Assembly: GCA_013399695.1 (NCBI GenBank)
Contig: VXAU01004440.1
Span: forward strand, 82,264 to 146,263
Source of the DNA: Formicarius rufipectus
Taxonomy: Eukaryota > Chordata > Aves > Passeriformes > Formicariidae
Direction of reading: 5' to 3'
Length of the DNA stretch: 64,000 bases
The notes below the pieces were generated by a model, which made no database searches, had not been told where the DNA came from, and was given only the letters and a program-made list of their open reading frames with translations. Position numbers and translations under genes: made by a program. Shown piece by piece: positions 21,081-35,421 of the stretch. The stretch's first letter is position 1, and the number at the start of each line of letters is the position of its first letter.

Positions 21081-24000
21081 AGGCATTTTGGTGCACTGCA
21101 GCACCTACACAGGACTTTGCCTTTCCATTCTCTGAACCTCGGGGATGGCAGATTCTTTAAGAAGTACAAAATTCAAAGAAATGAAACCCTGTAGCAAAGA
21201 GAGGAGAATCAGTACATTCTGCAGTTATTGGAATGTGTTTAGAGCTTGTTCAGTTAAATTATTTATGGCTTTAGATATTTTGGCATGATTTCCATCTGTA
21301 TGGTGTTAATAATTTCAAAGGGTCAATGAAAAGTACAATATTTTCTGTGCTTATTTCTATTTGACTAATGAGGCTTCTTGTGGTATTTAGCTATGCAACA
21401 ACACACTGCAAGATAGGAAGAGACTGTGTTCATGAAGATCTTGAGGGACCTCCCAGACAGGCAGTTTCTCTAATATGCCTATTGGTCCTTTGGTTTTTCT
21501 GATGAGAATGTAATGTGCATTTAGGATGAAAATTATATCTTCTGTACATCTGCAGTAACTCTAGCAAAGTGCCCTGTTGAGAGTGGCGTGTTCCACAGAA
21601 TTAAAATGTAAATGAGCTCATTTGTTTCTAATAGAATAGGTGTTGTTCTCTGTAATTGTCCCAGTACCTGGCTGAACTCCTTCTACACAGACACAACTCT
21701 TAACTGATTTCTGCAGAAAGTTTGATGGAACATCATGGACAAGGACCGTGCATAGAAGTGTTCTTGTCCTGACTTACCTGCTGGTGCATACTGACTCACC
21801 AATTCAGAGACAAACAAACACCTTCACATTTTGTTCCCCTGCTCAATAATACATTCAAAGGCATAGGCTGGACCAGTGGTAGGTAGGCTAGGATTGTGAT
21901 GCTGATGCTGGTTGTGTTTATTAAGATGACATTATGGTGTAACATGGTCAATTTATGTTTTGCCTTTAACATTCTAAAGTGGTCAGAAACAGTAGGGTAC
22001 TGTGTTCTGTTGATGTAAATCAGAATGGCTTCAGGGAAAACTGCTTCTCTCTCTCTCTCATCAGTGTAGGTAACCAATTTGTTTGGGATTCTGGACTTGG
22101 AATTGATTTTGTTTATGTGCTTTAAGCTCCTGTGAGGCAGTGACAAACATTGCTGAGATCTCTGTAACTCTACCGATCTGATTTTTCTGAAGTCATTTTG
22201 TTATATGACCTCTTTCTTTCCAAATCTCAAATGTTGCTACCTGTTCTAAGACAGTATCTAAGAGCAGCTCTGAAAGGAAGCTGAATTGTCCCAAAGTGGA
22301 GCTCTATAAGAGTCTGAGGAAGGGGGGACATACTAATTCACTTTCTTTCTAAATGTTTCTATGTTCATCTTCAATAAATTAGCTAAAACGAGAAAGAGGT
22401 AAAAAGGCTCTGCAAACCCTTTCCAACCAGCTTTGGGAAACACTGTGTTTGGTGTGCTTCTTAGGAGTGCAACTGAACAAGCTAAAAAGCTATCGAGACT
22501 AACTTGTCCCAGGTTTACTCAAAAATACAGTTTAATGAGAATTTTCGCTTTAATAATAAATAAGGCTATTCTCCCTGAGTCACTGACTAATCAAATGGCA
22601 TTTCCAATAGTACTGCTCCACTGGGCTTCTGATTAGTAGGAGCCTCAGTTAATGTGAAAGGGTACACTGCAGCCTTCAGATACTCGACTGCTGTGAAGTA
22701 CAGAAGTGGTACACCTGCTTTTTGGTGGTGTTAATCACCTGTGCTTCAAGGCCATCTGTGCATGGATTAATGCAGCAAGAGCCAGGGTAGAACTGGATCA
22801 TGGAAATACTTAGGTTTAATTATCTATTTATTAATTCATGCCTTTATAGACTGTCACAGGACTTGATTACATGGGTAGCTAGGATCAGAACCTAAACTTG
22901 CTGGGGGACTGCATTTGGGGGTAGAGGACAGAAATCCTATATGGAACAAGAAGAACAGAATGGAGCTAAGTTTTGTTCTTGAGATTGTTGCTTAGAAAAA
23001 AGTGAGTAATGTTGAAAGCTTCCCCTAGTGATTTACTGCTGTCTGCACCCCTTCCGCCCCTCTGGAAGCATCAGAATTGTCACAGCCAGCTCCCAGATGG
23101 CCCTTGGGTTGCAGTTCTGGAATGACACTTAGATCTTTTTACTAGTGCTTGACACATTGTTATAGCTAATGTTTAACACTTTATTAAAGAAATTTTAAGA
23201 AAAAAATGCTATGGCAGGGAGGCTGTAAACCAGATCTTTTCAACTGTTCCTCCAGAATTTGTCTTTTCTGATTAGCTCCATATGATTCTTATGTGAAACT
23301 TGAGGGTAAAATAACCCCAACTAAGTTAACTCATGGCCTTCCCCCTTGTAGTTTAGATGTTTTTTATTATTATTTGTTATTATTATTTCCCCCGGTGTTT
23401 TATTCACAATCTGCTCAGAATGATTGTGTCCCTGCCCTGCTGGAATTTGGGCTGGAGGAAACTTAAGCAGGTTGACTGGCAACACTTTTGCAAATGCTCA
23501 CTTACACTTGAACATGCTCTTTGCTGGGAAGTGTAGATTGACAGCTGGGAGGGGCTAAGATGAAACAGGCAAGCACCAGATTCTGCCCTTCCCTGTGAAG
23601 ACTATACTCAACCCAGTCCAAAGCTCTTTGCTTGGGAATGCAGCTGTAGCATTTTTCAACAGCCTCGTGCTGGCTCATGGCAATAGACAGCTCTTTATTC
23701 CAGCCACAATCCAAGCCCCTTTTTCTTTCTGTCCACTCCTGTACAGTCAGCACATCTTCCATATGTGCCCCACCTGGTAGGTGTTTTCAATTTTGAACAA
23801 TCCTTCTCCTTGACCTGCTGTATGTCCTGAACCTTTTTCCTTCTCTGGTAAATGCTAGTTACATTGAATTTGGAGCAAACCCATTGTCTCAACGCCGTAT
23901 CTCAGGCTGAAGTCCTGAACTTGTTGCTTTAAAAATGAAGCCTCTAACATGGCTTGCATAAGGTCAAGATGGTTTTCTACCTTGGGGTTTACAGGGTTTT

Positions 24001-27000
24001 TTTGTTTGTTTTGTTAGGGTTTTTTTGTTGTTTGTTTTCTCAGTTCCTCAAGGTGTTGGTTTGAGTAACTTGCAGCTGCATAAAACTGTCTTTACAGCAT
24101 GGGTAATTTGCTGCAATAACCTCAGCTGCTGGCTTAGAGATGTGAGAGGGGTGCTTTATAAACCCATTGGAAATCTTTGGAGCAGTTGTGGCAGCCAGCA
24201 GACACAACCCTAACACAAATTTCTATAATCTCAAAAGACAGCAGCACTCTTCCAGCAGTCATTTGCCAGAGTAGTGCTGGTTGTTGGAGAGACAGGGGTA
24301 CCTACAACCCTACAAACCCTCCCAGCACTGAGCACTGCTGAGTAGCCTGGCATCATGTAAGCAACGCCCTGAGCCCTGAGGGAGCCAGAGGTGGTGGTGA
24401 ATCTTGGCAGCAGCTGCTCGGTGTGTCCTTAGCAGAAAGGAAGAGGAAATGGCAAGGCGTGGGACTGGAAGAGGTAATCCCAGCATCAGAGTCTCAACTG
24501 ACAGTTTAGACAAGGAGCCTGATCTTTGCTGACCTGGACTTTCCTAATAATCCATGAGAGTGGAGTGGGGCTATTGTATGCCATCATGCTGTAAAAGAGC
24601 AGAATAAAAGGCATAGACTAGAAATTCTCTCTTTCCACTGGCAGCAGTTGTCTGTCCATTTTACATGACTGCAAAGCAATGGAAAAAATTCACTTTACTA
24701 CACATGATTATAAACATCTCCTGTCTGCCCAGGTCATAGAAGGGAGAAAAGAATTTTAAATCTGGACATTTCCCTCACACACACCCTGAAAGTTTAAAAG
24801 ATCAATATTTAGTACTATTGATACTTAGCCTAAGAAAACTTCTCACATTCTTGTTGGTTATTTTAAAAAGTTTCTGATTTTCAGTACCAACCAGTAGAGA
24901 ACTTGCAGCTATTTTTTAGTAGTTGGTGTATTGTAGTTTCTTCCTGTTTGGAAATTGAATGTCATGTTTCAAGGTGATTTCTGTATGAACTTCTGACTAG
25001 CAAAAACACTGGTTCAGCTGCTAAACTAGTGTTCAGTATATTGGAGAATTCAGTTACTCCTTTCAATATCTCTTAATAGATACTCAGCATTTTCATATTC
25101 TGTTACTTGTTGTATGGAAATGTCAGTCAGTGCATTTCAAGGCAGACAACAATAACTGAATTTGTGTTTAAGACCTGATGGGACGGTAGTCTTGGTGGTT
25201 GCTGTGTAGTGATTTGATAGTATTGAATATAATACTAGAGAGACTTTCTTTTTGCAGATTCTGAGCTTCCATTTTAGTTGTGGGAATGAGCAAGTTTTGT
25301 CTGCAATGGACTTTTCCATGCTGAAGGTACACCCCTAGGTGTTGCTAAGGTTGAGCTGCAATTGCAGGGCCCTCCTGAGAAGTAGGCTGCTTCTCCTTCC
25401 TTATTTAAAAAGGGCATGGTAGAATTAAAAATTGAGTATTATGGTGATTTTAGGAAAAAAAAACATTTAATATCTCGACCTTGCTTCTGTTTATATTCTT
25501 TAAACCCTAGGAGAGAATTAGCAGTGGGAGGCAGACACTCCTTGGATTTACTTCTGCAGAGGGGCAGGTGCTGGCTGGCAGAACCCCTCTGCCCTGGCTT
25601 TCCAGTAGTGCTCCTGGGCATCAGTTTCATGCTCTGTGTGCTCAGAACCAATCCAAGGAAAACCATTTGTCCTTGTGGCAGAAAGCATTCTCGAGAGGCT
25701 CTGCACTGCAGAGGCCTTCTCACTTGTGTTTTGACAGTATTCTCTTCTCACACTGTCATGTTCTTGAGTCTTTCTCGCTTGAAGACTCTTATGTAAGGAG
25801 TGTGGAGCTGAAATAAATGCTGAGGGCCAAACCAGTCCCGACTTGATCAGTCACAGAAACACATCATCTTGCCTGTCTGAGAATGGCCTTTTTTGGTTCT
25901 CTGGGTAAATAAATGAGGCGTCTTTCTCCAATGGGGATAACAAGGCTGAGTGTGTCTACACCTTCTTTTATAAACGTGTTGTCTGGCAGTGCTGGCTGCC
26001 AGCAAGAAAAGGCCTTTGGCATATCATCTTCTGTGGTGAAGTGTCCTGGATACAGAGAAGCAGAAGGATTATTTTACAAAGGTAAAAGCTATTCTGACCC
26101 TCTTGGGCCTGGGTGTCTTCCTACAGCACTGTCCAGGTGTGAGTAACTGATGGGAATTCATCTTCTGCTGTTGTCATCCAGTGTTCAAACACCAGTGTGG
26201 CTGGTCGGAGTGAGGCAGTGCAGCCGTGGTGGTCCTGCAGAATAGCACATTGCACAAGTGACAGTTCCTAACACGAGTCAATGTTTGTTCTTCTGTAAAA
26301 GGCATTCTAATGTTACCCTTCAAACTGCCAAGTGAAGTGGCTTGTGCTGGCCCAACCCCTGTGCAACAAACAGCATCTGTGCTGAATGGCAGATGTCAGA
26401 AAACAGCTCTGAAGGGGGAAGGAGTAGTAAGGGAAATGTAAGAAGATACTCTGAAGGTGATGAAACCTCTGAGATACTAGAATTTGGCAAGAACTGTCCT
26501 TTCCTTTGTCAGCCACACAACCAATGTAGCACTGGGAAGGAAGTGGCACCAGGATCTGAATGAAGCAATCCATCCAGGGAACAAATGAGCTGGTAGTTCT
26601 CAGAGTGGCAGGTGAGACATGCCAGATTTACTTTGTGCTTTGAACCAGAAGGTTTTGTGCAAGTTCAGGAACTGTAGCAATGATCAAGATTTTCTTCAAG
26701 CTTTTTACTGAAGGCCAAGTGTCACCATGAGCAAAATAATCTTGGATCTGGGGTTTTTTGCTGCCAAAGAGGAGGCTTGTGCTGTAGGAGGCTATGTCTT
26801 CCCTTCCAAATCACCTCCTGGGTCACACTGGGAGCTGGGTCAAATACTCTTCTTTCATAGGTCTCTGTTTTTCCCATCTGTAGTGATGCTTACAGATTTT
26901 ATTTAGCAAAGTTTCTCTAAGTAACTGACAGAAAGTATCATGCAAGACTATATTTTAAATACATTCATAAACAAATCCCAGAACAGTACTGTTCATGTGC

Positions 27001-27831
27001 TTGTTCATGAGGAGGAATGCTGTTCTATGTCAATGAGTCTGCTCAGATCAGCTTTTATGTTACTGTCAAAGTGATCATCTTGTATGATATTGGGATTAAA
27101 ACAGTCCTGGAGAGGATGGAAGCTGTACTGTTCAATAAGGCCATGACTTTCTCAAACATGGAAAATATCCCTTTTCTCATCTCCTCCACAGTGTAAGGTC
27201 TTTATGCAATGACAAGGTGAACATTTCAAAACATTATTTCCTCTCATTGAGCTTCAAGATACAGGGGTGTGTAGATGAGACTGAGGCATCACAGAAATGG
27301 GTCCAGCTATAAGTAACAGGATCAAGTTTTTTTAAATAAACCTACATGAATGAATGTGGGAGAGGATGTGACAAGCACAGGGGAAAAAGTTGCTCCATGA
27401 CAACTCAGTTTCTGAAAACAAAACAAACCAGTGGGATATGTGCACCTCTGAGTTGTTGGACAGACTGGAGCTATTTCTGCCCACTGTGTCAAGCAGGGCC
27501 ACTAGTGGAATAACTGGTGGCCGCCACCAAGCATCTTTCCCACAGGCTGACATGAAGCAGCATCAATCCTCTTTATGATTCACTTCAAAGATACTTGACA
27601 GAAACCTCAGTTTTTGTCTCAGCCACAGAAGGTCCCCTGGTCATGAATTTTCTTCTGATCTGAGTGCTTGGACTGTTGTATTTTTTGCCTTATTGGTTTG
27701 TTCCCACTGAACCTCAGGCCTCAACTCCATTCCAAAGGTACCTCAGCCAACTGCTAACCCTTGGATTTAGTCTCAGCATTTCTTCTGCATCCAACATCAT
27801 CAGGCATGAGACTTGCCCATTTTACCAATGC

Positions 27832-27874
27832 TTTTTTTTTTTCTTTTTTTTCTTTTTTTTTTTTTTTTTTTTTT
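27832..27874. repeat. T-rich tract of 43 bases
   Basis: Forty-three bases that are all T except for two C. It looks like an expanded poly(A) in antisense or simple slippage. No retroelement body is recognised to its right. Confidence 0.9.
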
Positions 27875-30800
27875 GGGTCATATTTTTGTGCCAGACTAGT
27901 GGATGATCTCAGTTTCAGTGACTCTGATGCTGTTTCTCATCTATTTCAATTTCAGCCTTTTGAGGCCAGTCTTTAGGGGTTTATTTCCCCACCTACATAC
28001 TTTGTCACCTTCTATTTCTCCCTAAATGTTGCAAGCTTGACACTTCTGTCCCTAGTGTGTTTGGTTCTGAAAACTATCTCTTCCATATTCACTGGAGCAA
28101 ATGGGGGGATTGACTGGGAAAACACTAGTGTGGGAAGAGGGTATCCATACTTTTATACAGAGGTCTGGATCTGGCAGCATTCAGCACACTGCAATTGCAG
28201 TTTCAAGGAAAGTCCTGCTCAGCCCCAGCCTGGAGCAAACCTGCTGGGTTGCAAGCCTTGAGGGAATGGCTGAAATTGCTTAAGAAGCTTATGGGCTAAT
28301 GCAGCTAAAAACTGAATGTATCTTTATTGACTGTTTTTTAACTGGTGTTTTTCTTTTCCATTCTGCTTGAGGACTTATACCTTGTCCAAATTCAAGTAGA
28401 TTTTTGTTTAGACACATTCCTGGTATAAACAGTGAGTTTTTGGTGTGTCGTATTTATTGGCAGACCCAAAGCAGGGAAGTAGTGGCGAGTCTTTACTGGA
28501 AAAGAGCTTTCTCCCTCCACACATTTCCCTGTAACCTTTCTCAAAACCTCCTACAATATTATGTCTGGAAACCTTTTCCTCCCCCCCCAAGTCAGTCTGC
28601 AGCACATATTTAATGTATTTCCACCCCAGTTTCCCACTCAAGGATGTCAAACTTTTGCAGACTTAGGAGTGACTTCAAATGAAATCTTATGTGGGGAAGC
28701 ATCAAGTAACCTTGGTAACGAGCAGAGCTGTGCCCCACGGCATTGCTGACACCCCCCACCTCCCTCCTGTGCCTTTTCTTGCTGCTTTATTTAGCTCAAG
28801 GTTTCTTATGATTGAGCCTGTTCCTGTTCTCAGCTGAAGTCAGTGAAAAACTTCTTGCTGGCTTTGGGGCTGGAGAGTTCATTGCTTGATAAAATGGGAA
28901 CACACTCAAGGGATCACTCACAGGGTCACAGAGCCCAGCTGGCTGAGGCCACTGCAGGATATTGTGCTGCTCAGAAGTACAGAACAGAGTTGGGTGTGTT
29001 GTTCTGTTTTGTTTTAACTTCATAAACATCAGCCCATTTTAAATAGTCTGCTGCTTTTTTTTTTTTCTTTCAAACTTTGAAAAGAGAGCTATTGCTGGAA
29101 GTGTTGTAAGCAGGAAGAAGATAAGTTGTTTGATGCCACACGTAACACAAAGCTTGGGGTAATGAAGAAGTGGGTATCTTTCAGGTCAGCATGAGTTCAG
29201 GAAGTGAAGTCTAAGTAGCTGCTGGAATGGCACAATTTATCATTGTGTGAGAGAGAAGATTTTGGTTGCTAGACTGGCTTGCCTATGATCTACGTGCCTT
29301 TTGAAATGACAGTGCTTTATTTACCATAGCAGAACAGAGGTTTAGATATAAACCTAAATATTTTTTTTTACATAGTAAGAATTTGGAAATGTCGAGGTAT
29401 TATGATGTGTGAAGGTGTGGAAACACTGTAAAACAAGGTAAAATGGCTGAGACTAAAGTAATGCCTTTGTGTAATTCTTACCTGTGACAATTTCCTTGTG
29501 ATGCTGAAGTGGGACAGAATTATATGTCATTCTTTCCATGCAATAACACTTTTTTTTTTTTAAAGTGAATATGTTTGCAATAAGCCAGAGGAAAACATGC
29601 ACACACATGGCTGGTTGATGTGAATCAACAGATGTGCAGCAAATCTTTGTAAGTCTAAGCCCTCACTGCAGTCGCGTGTTGTGTCACTGGCTACTGGCAA
29701 TGGGCTAATATATAGGACTTTGATTAAAACAGTTAAAGACTATAAGTCATCAAATGTACAAAAAGACAGTTGGTATACTTCAAGACAAGGTGAGCCTTTT
29801 GACAGATTTAGCTATCTGTGTAATTCCATATCTACAAGGAAAAAAGGGAGGAAAGGACAGCTATTGACATTAGACTCTAGGCTTCTTTTTTGATAACAGT
29901 TTATGCTAGGTGAAATCATCTCAAGGTCCAATCGAAACACTTTCAATAGCTCAGAGAAATTTCAATATTGTAGAGAACTTAAAGGTAGAGGTGGTAGGGG
30001 GTGTGATTAATTAACATAGAATACAGGGGGATTTAAACATACGGAATAGTTAACAGAAGAGAACATGAACTGTGACAAAAAAGAATGATGTAGGGCAGAA
30101 GGTAGGAGTTAGACTTGTGTGGCTGCAGGGACAGTTACTCATGAAGAAAAGCTAGAGAAGAATGCCATTGGCAGTGGTTCTGGGGTTTGGTCTTGTTTTA
30201 AAAATGCACTTTCGAAACAAGCTTTTAGCAGTCCCACAGGATTATCTTATTGCTGTCATTTGTATGCGCTATTCAGCTGCAGCTTTCCATGCGTGCTGGA
30301 ACGGTGAGCTGGGACTGGAGATGGCACATGAGATTGCCGCAGCATTCAAAAGGAGAGGAGACTAGAGGCTTGAGTGACTACTGTAGCTGAAGAAGAAAAA
30401 TGTATCAGTAAGTTTGGGAAGTATTCCAGATGGGGCAGGGGGAACTTTTCCCTCTGTTTCAGTACCTGCCCTATATCAAAACAAATCTGACTTAAAAGCT
30501 TGAGGCTGGAAGAGGGGAGATGGTACACTGGTATATAACTGTGGGTGTTTCTTTGAGAAATTTATGGAAAGCTTAGGGGGTATGCAAGGTTTATTTATAA
30601 AATAACCAAACATGAGTAATGTGGGAGGAACCCTGCAACACAGAAAATATTTGAAAAAGTCAGGGCAGGCATTCAGTAATCAAAATTACTGAAATCCTAC
30701 CAGGAGCACTATTTTATATTGGATAATGAAGTGTGTCGAAGTTTTTTGGGGAGAAAGGATATTCTTACACTGCTGTAAAAGGTAAATCAGTAAAACTACA

Positions 30801-32999
30801 CGATATAGCAGAATTTCTAAGTTAAATCAATAACCCTATACACTAAAGTAGTGCTTTGTAAGCTAAAACTGCTCTACACATCATACTAATCCTTTGAGAG
30901 TGTAGAGAGTTTAGGAGATTGGTTATACCATCTGCAATATCAGTAAAATACAGTATTAGGTTACATATGCCTACTAAGGCAGGCATCAGTAAATAAGTAT
31001 GTGATATTAAAAATTTGATACTTCTCAGTCATTCTTTGATAGCAGAATGAGTGTATCAGTATGTTGCATTTACCTTTCTGTGTATGTGACCTGAGTGAAA
31101 ATCAGTCCTTTTGTAAAGTTAACAGGCTACTTTAAGCATTTACCTGTGTGTGGATGAACCTTAAGATTAACACTGTAATAGAAACAGGAGTTGGAGGGCT
31201 GACATTAGTTTTCAGAGGTCTCTAGGGTGACTTATCTGCAGCTAGAGAGGCTGCATTTGCCATTAATTTTTAAATGGTGAATGAGCTGGGCTGAATCCAC
31301 TTGCTGCTCCCTGCTGCGCTATGTCCTAGGGAAGCAACGTGGGCTGCTGGAGGTGCAGTCCTGGACAGGCTGGCAGGGGCTGACTGCTCTCTTCCTACAG
31401 TGTTTATGTCCTTGAAAAGCATAGATTAGGGTTTCCACTGGTTACCTTGGGGAAATCTGGAGGGTCTGTGTAATGAATAAGTGCACCCTTTGACCGTGGT
31501 GTTGACCAAACTCTGGAATAATGTCCCAGAAAGAGAAAAAAACATCTACTTCCGTGCTTTAAGGTTGCAGTGGGCAGAGCTTTGCTGAAGGAGGTCGAGT
31601 CAGGATAAGACCAGTATCTATTTTATTCAAGCTCGTTTTTGTTTGTTTGGTTTTGGTTTTTTTTTTTACTCTTTCTTGCTTGGGAACAGTTCTATACTAC
31701 TTCTGTGGCAGTAAGGGACCATACAGGACCTGAGCAGACACCATTCCATCCATAGCACTGCACTGCAAGGCCCATCCAGCCACGTCAAGGTTGGTGTGTG
31801 CCATGGGTCCGTACTTAACATGTGGGAGGTCTTGCCCCTAAAGGATCTTTATGTTGTAGCACAACATTCACCCCACGTGCTGTCCTAGTGACCCTGAAGC
31901 TGTTCTTGGCTGAGGTTGGATTGATATCTGAAACTTGCAGTTCTTAGGGTTTTGTACTACACTATAGCCCCTGTGCTTTTTTAGCTGACTCGGGGTAGCC
32001 AGTGTTATCCAAATCACTGGAATTAAAATTCTCATAATGGGTTTTTGTTCTTAAAGTGTATGCACACAGTAAGAATTGCCTCTGTTATTCTCGGTGGTAT
32101 GCACTGACTCTAGTCCCTGAAGGGTTATTTGCATTATATTTGAGCCAATTATTTTTATTTAGAAAATTATACTTATTCATCTAGCATAATATTAAGTAAC
32201 CAGGGCTGATGTTTTTATCTTCCTCTAGCCTACATTTGTTGAGCTAGATCTGGGACCATATACATCACATTATTTTTTATTTGGTGGGCCTCATAGTCTA
32301 ATTTGGGACTTCTGAACTGCGCTTGAACACTGGGAAACCATATGTGGCATTGCATTGTTTGAATGTCATTCAAAACCAGAGGGTTTGTGTAAACATGGAA
32401 CATACACCCTTTTTCAACCTATGCATGTGTACAAGAAGGCTGAGAATGGAAGAGAAGAGCTACAGCTTTTCTAAAAGAAGAAAGATCAGGAAAAAATTTT
32501 TTCCAGATGGACTCGACAGGAAAAAAGTCTCCAGAGCTGTTGTCTTCTACTACATACCTTGGTTAATGGTCGTGGAATGTGGGATGCTTGCAGCCCATAA
32601 CCGGGTCTGGAACAGGCCCTCCTGTATAGCTGTTCACTGTGGTTCAAGAAAGCACAGTGAGAAAAGCTGTCTTCAAAGGCAAGGGACGCATTCCCCACAG
32701 AGGGGGTTAACTTCTGTGGCTGGGGAGAAGCTGTTCCGGAGTGTGGATAACTTATGCTGTCCTTTTTAAGAAGAAGCTAAAAGGTTGGTGTGTGAAGGAT
32801 AAGAATTCTTTTAAAGAAGGATTGAACAGTAGTGGAGAGTTTCAAGCATTCGTTATAATCACCTAAAATTTTTTTATGAGTTGTTTGGGGTTGTTTTGGT
32901 TATTTCTACCTCTTCACAAACTTTCAGTGAAATCAAACTGCTATGGGATAAAGGGCAAAGACCTTAAGGGGATTAATAATAATTTCAGTTCAAGAAATA

Positions 33000-33960
33000 A
33001 AGGTTAGGGGAAAAGTGGCCAACTTTTAGAGAAGGGTTGGCAAGACCAGTGAGGTCATGCTGTTCAGCATAGTCCTGAAAAGGTGGAGAATGATACACAG
33101 AAGCCTCCTAATGATACGGGACCAGGCAGGATAGCTGAAGTGAGGATGTACTAGGGGACTGCAAGACAGCCTCACAATAGAGAGTGTCTGAAGGATGATC
33201 TGGCAGTTGAAATTCAATGTTGGTGAATATAAAATAGTGCAGAGGAGGATAAACAATCCTAAACTGAAATACACAGTAATGAAATTTAAATTGCCATTTG
33301 GAAAGGAACCTTGGTTTATAATAATTGTATAAAAATAAAAAAATAGAATTGAATACTATGACTCATTGGTAAAGGAATTGTGAACAAAAAGAAAGGTCAT
33401 TATGCTGCAGTATAAATGCATGGCACACTTGAATATTGCATCCTTGCTCCCTCATTTTGAAAAGGATGCAGGTGAAAGGAAGAGGATACAGGAAATGTTG
33501 GTAAAAATGTGGAGTGATTCCCATGTGGAAAACAACACTTGAGGATCCATCAGAGCAGGAAGAAAAAAAGGTCTGTGAACTCTCAAGTGGCATGGAGAAA
33601 GCAAATAGAAAGTGTCCTTTCACTCTCCCATACCATGGGAGTCAAGCAGCCTCAAGTGAATGGTTAGGTGACAGTTTTAAAGCTAGCAAAAAGGACCTCC
33701 TACAGCTGTGAAATTGCCCTGGGATTTTGTAGATGCCAAAAATTCCCATGCCTACAGTAGTGTTTGGACATGCCCCTTAAAGAAAACTCTACAGGGGGGC
33801 TACTGTGCACAGAAACACAGTTCTGGTTCAGGGAATCACCTCAGCAGAGATTGCTGGAAGGTGGGGATGCCCAGAGGTTGGGACTGGGGTAGGTGCTGAG
33901 GCTGTTTGCACTTGCCTGAGGAGGAAAAAGTGGCAGTCGTGAGTGTGATAGGATGCTTGA
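33000..33960 (+). mobile_element. Ancient degraded CR1-like LINE, sense
   Basis: Landmarks of old amniote CR1 occur in the right order and orientation. GGCAGTTGAAATTCAATGTT is near 33201. A CTGCAGTATAAATGCATGGC block is near 33402, where intact CR1 encodes the conserved LEYC..W region. AAAGCTAGCAAAAAGGAC is near 33679, GTAGATGCCAAAAATTCCCA near 33729 and GATTGCTGGAAGGTGGGGAT near 33850. Frames are broken by many substitutions and indels, so it is a fossil of the C-terminal ORF2 and 3' UTR. Divergence is far higher than in the copies at 9.5, 10.5 and 58 kb. The boundaries are approximate. Confidence 0.7.
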
Positions 33961-34803
33961 CTTCCTCGGACTCTGAGCTGATCCCGTCTGGCTCTTCCCA
34001 TGTATTTACACCCACCATGTGCCAGGGTATTGTTTAAACACATGTGGAACAAGCTCCAGCCCTTAAAAATCAACCGAGCTTTTGTGGGAGGATTGCAGTG
34101 AGTGTCCTTGCAGAACAGAGAGACAGAAGGATTTTAAAAAAGAAAAGAGTGAGATGGACAAACTGAGTATGGGGTGAAGTCCTAATTTGCAAAGGTATCT
34201 GAGTAATTTTGGAGGGTCTTTTTATCTATTAGCTCTATGCATAGTATATTAGTGTGTCACCTACATGTGAATAACAGTGATGTTGACATCTGTCAAAAAT
34301 CTCCAATTGTGAACATCTTTCTATCCTGACACTTGCTGTAGCTTTTCAAAGAGACTGAAATGCAGCTGACCTGAATAAAACTTGTGTACTGAAACACCTG
34401 ATTTTCTTTTCTTTGAGGGTATTGCAATGTGTGCAGTGTATGTGCTAAATATGTTGCTTTCTAGTTGGCTCTCCATGTAATGTTGGATTGTAACAGACTG
34501 CTCTCTGTCACACCTGATGACTAAACCTGTCTCACCCACGCCATGGGAAAGCACTGGTGCATTGAGCCTGCTTAGAATCAAGCCTTAGGTTGTCCTCAGA
34601 TTTCAAATCACCTGTGCAATTTTTTTTAATATGGCCTCTAACTCAAGAGATACAGCACAAATGGATTCCAGGCAACAAATAATCAGATAAGTATTTATTT
34701 ATTTAACTCAACTTACAGAATTATGCTGGCTATTTTTTTTTTTTTGAGTTAGACTTTCATTGAGCAAATGACTGTCTTTTAAACACTCTTCTCTCTTTTT
34801 CAG

Positions 34804-34841
34804 GCATCTGCACTGAAGCATTCTGGATTTCATTGGGCATG
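34804..34841 (+). other. Candidate 38-bp exon
   Basis: A long pyrimidine tract ends CTCTCTTTTTCAG directly before the block, and a good donor, CATG|GTAAGAC, follows. Both signals are among the best pairs in the window. One frame is open (ASALKHSGFHWA), but the segment is too short to judge coding. It could be the first recognisable internal exon of a non-coding transcript continuing at 36789 and 37170. Confidence 0.25.
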
Positions 34842-35385
34842 GTAAGACATTCCCACTTAATTACAGGAAAAAGAATCAGTTAAGACTTGACTGCTTTTTT
34901 TACCTCCTTATACATTCACAGTGGAAATACGGGTGGGGGAACTAGATGTGTTTGATTTATGTTGTGCATTTTAAAGAAGGATGGAGACCCAACTAAAGCA
35001 AACATACATTTCAACCGTGTGGGACAGTGTTTACCACCACAGTATCAATAAATGTAAGCTGGGGCTGAGGGTCCATCAGAAATTATGGAATGTCTTTCTG
35101 CACAATGGAGGGAAGTATTTTTAAACAATACAAAGTCAACTCCTTTTAAATGGTTCTAAGTGAGCATACAGTTGCATACTTCATACTGCAAATGTTGTGT
35201 AATAGAGCCATGGATAGCAGTTCCGTGGTTACCAGGAGCAGGAAGCAAAAGCCAGGCAGCTGGGGAGGATGCACTGAGCTATGTGGGGAAAAGCCTGTAA
35301 TATAAATGTTGCTGGAATATGAAGTAGTTCAACCTCACTGAGAAGGCGGCTTTAGTCTTGCTGGCGTAGCGGTGTCAGGAAGGGT

Positions 35386-35421
35386 TTTATTATATTTATT
35401 TTATATATTTATTATATTTTT
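35386..35421. repeat. AT-rich tandem repeat
   Basis: TTTATTATA-like units repeat about three times with small changes. It is a simple AT-rich low-complexity repeat. Confidence 0.75.

Larger units (their letters stand above)
19916..32999. other. Single-copy non-coding stretch
   Basis: About 13 kb without a recognisable gene. Overlapping frames on both strands at 25416-25816 reflect a locally G+C-richer patch with few stops and carry no motif I know. The 148-codon frame at 32323-32769 is likewise unrecognised and lacks an ATG start. Contents seen are pyrimidine tracts at 20237-20260 and 27832-27874, a GA-rich tract near 21050-21080 and a 33-bp-period duplication at 20750-20805. Confidence 0.6.

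Noticed and set aside
25416..25816. Overlapping open frames on both strands, up to 126 codons
   Set aside because: Openness in several frames at once points to local base composition and not to selection on a protein.
29482..29503. 22-bp minus-strand block with good acceptor and donor
   Set aside because: Too short to separate from chance, and no neighbouring exon was found on that strand.
32323..32769. 148-codon plus-strand open frame
   Set aside because: No ATG start at its beginning, no motif and no conserved context. The basic middle part is not diagnostic of any family.
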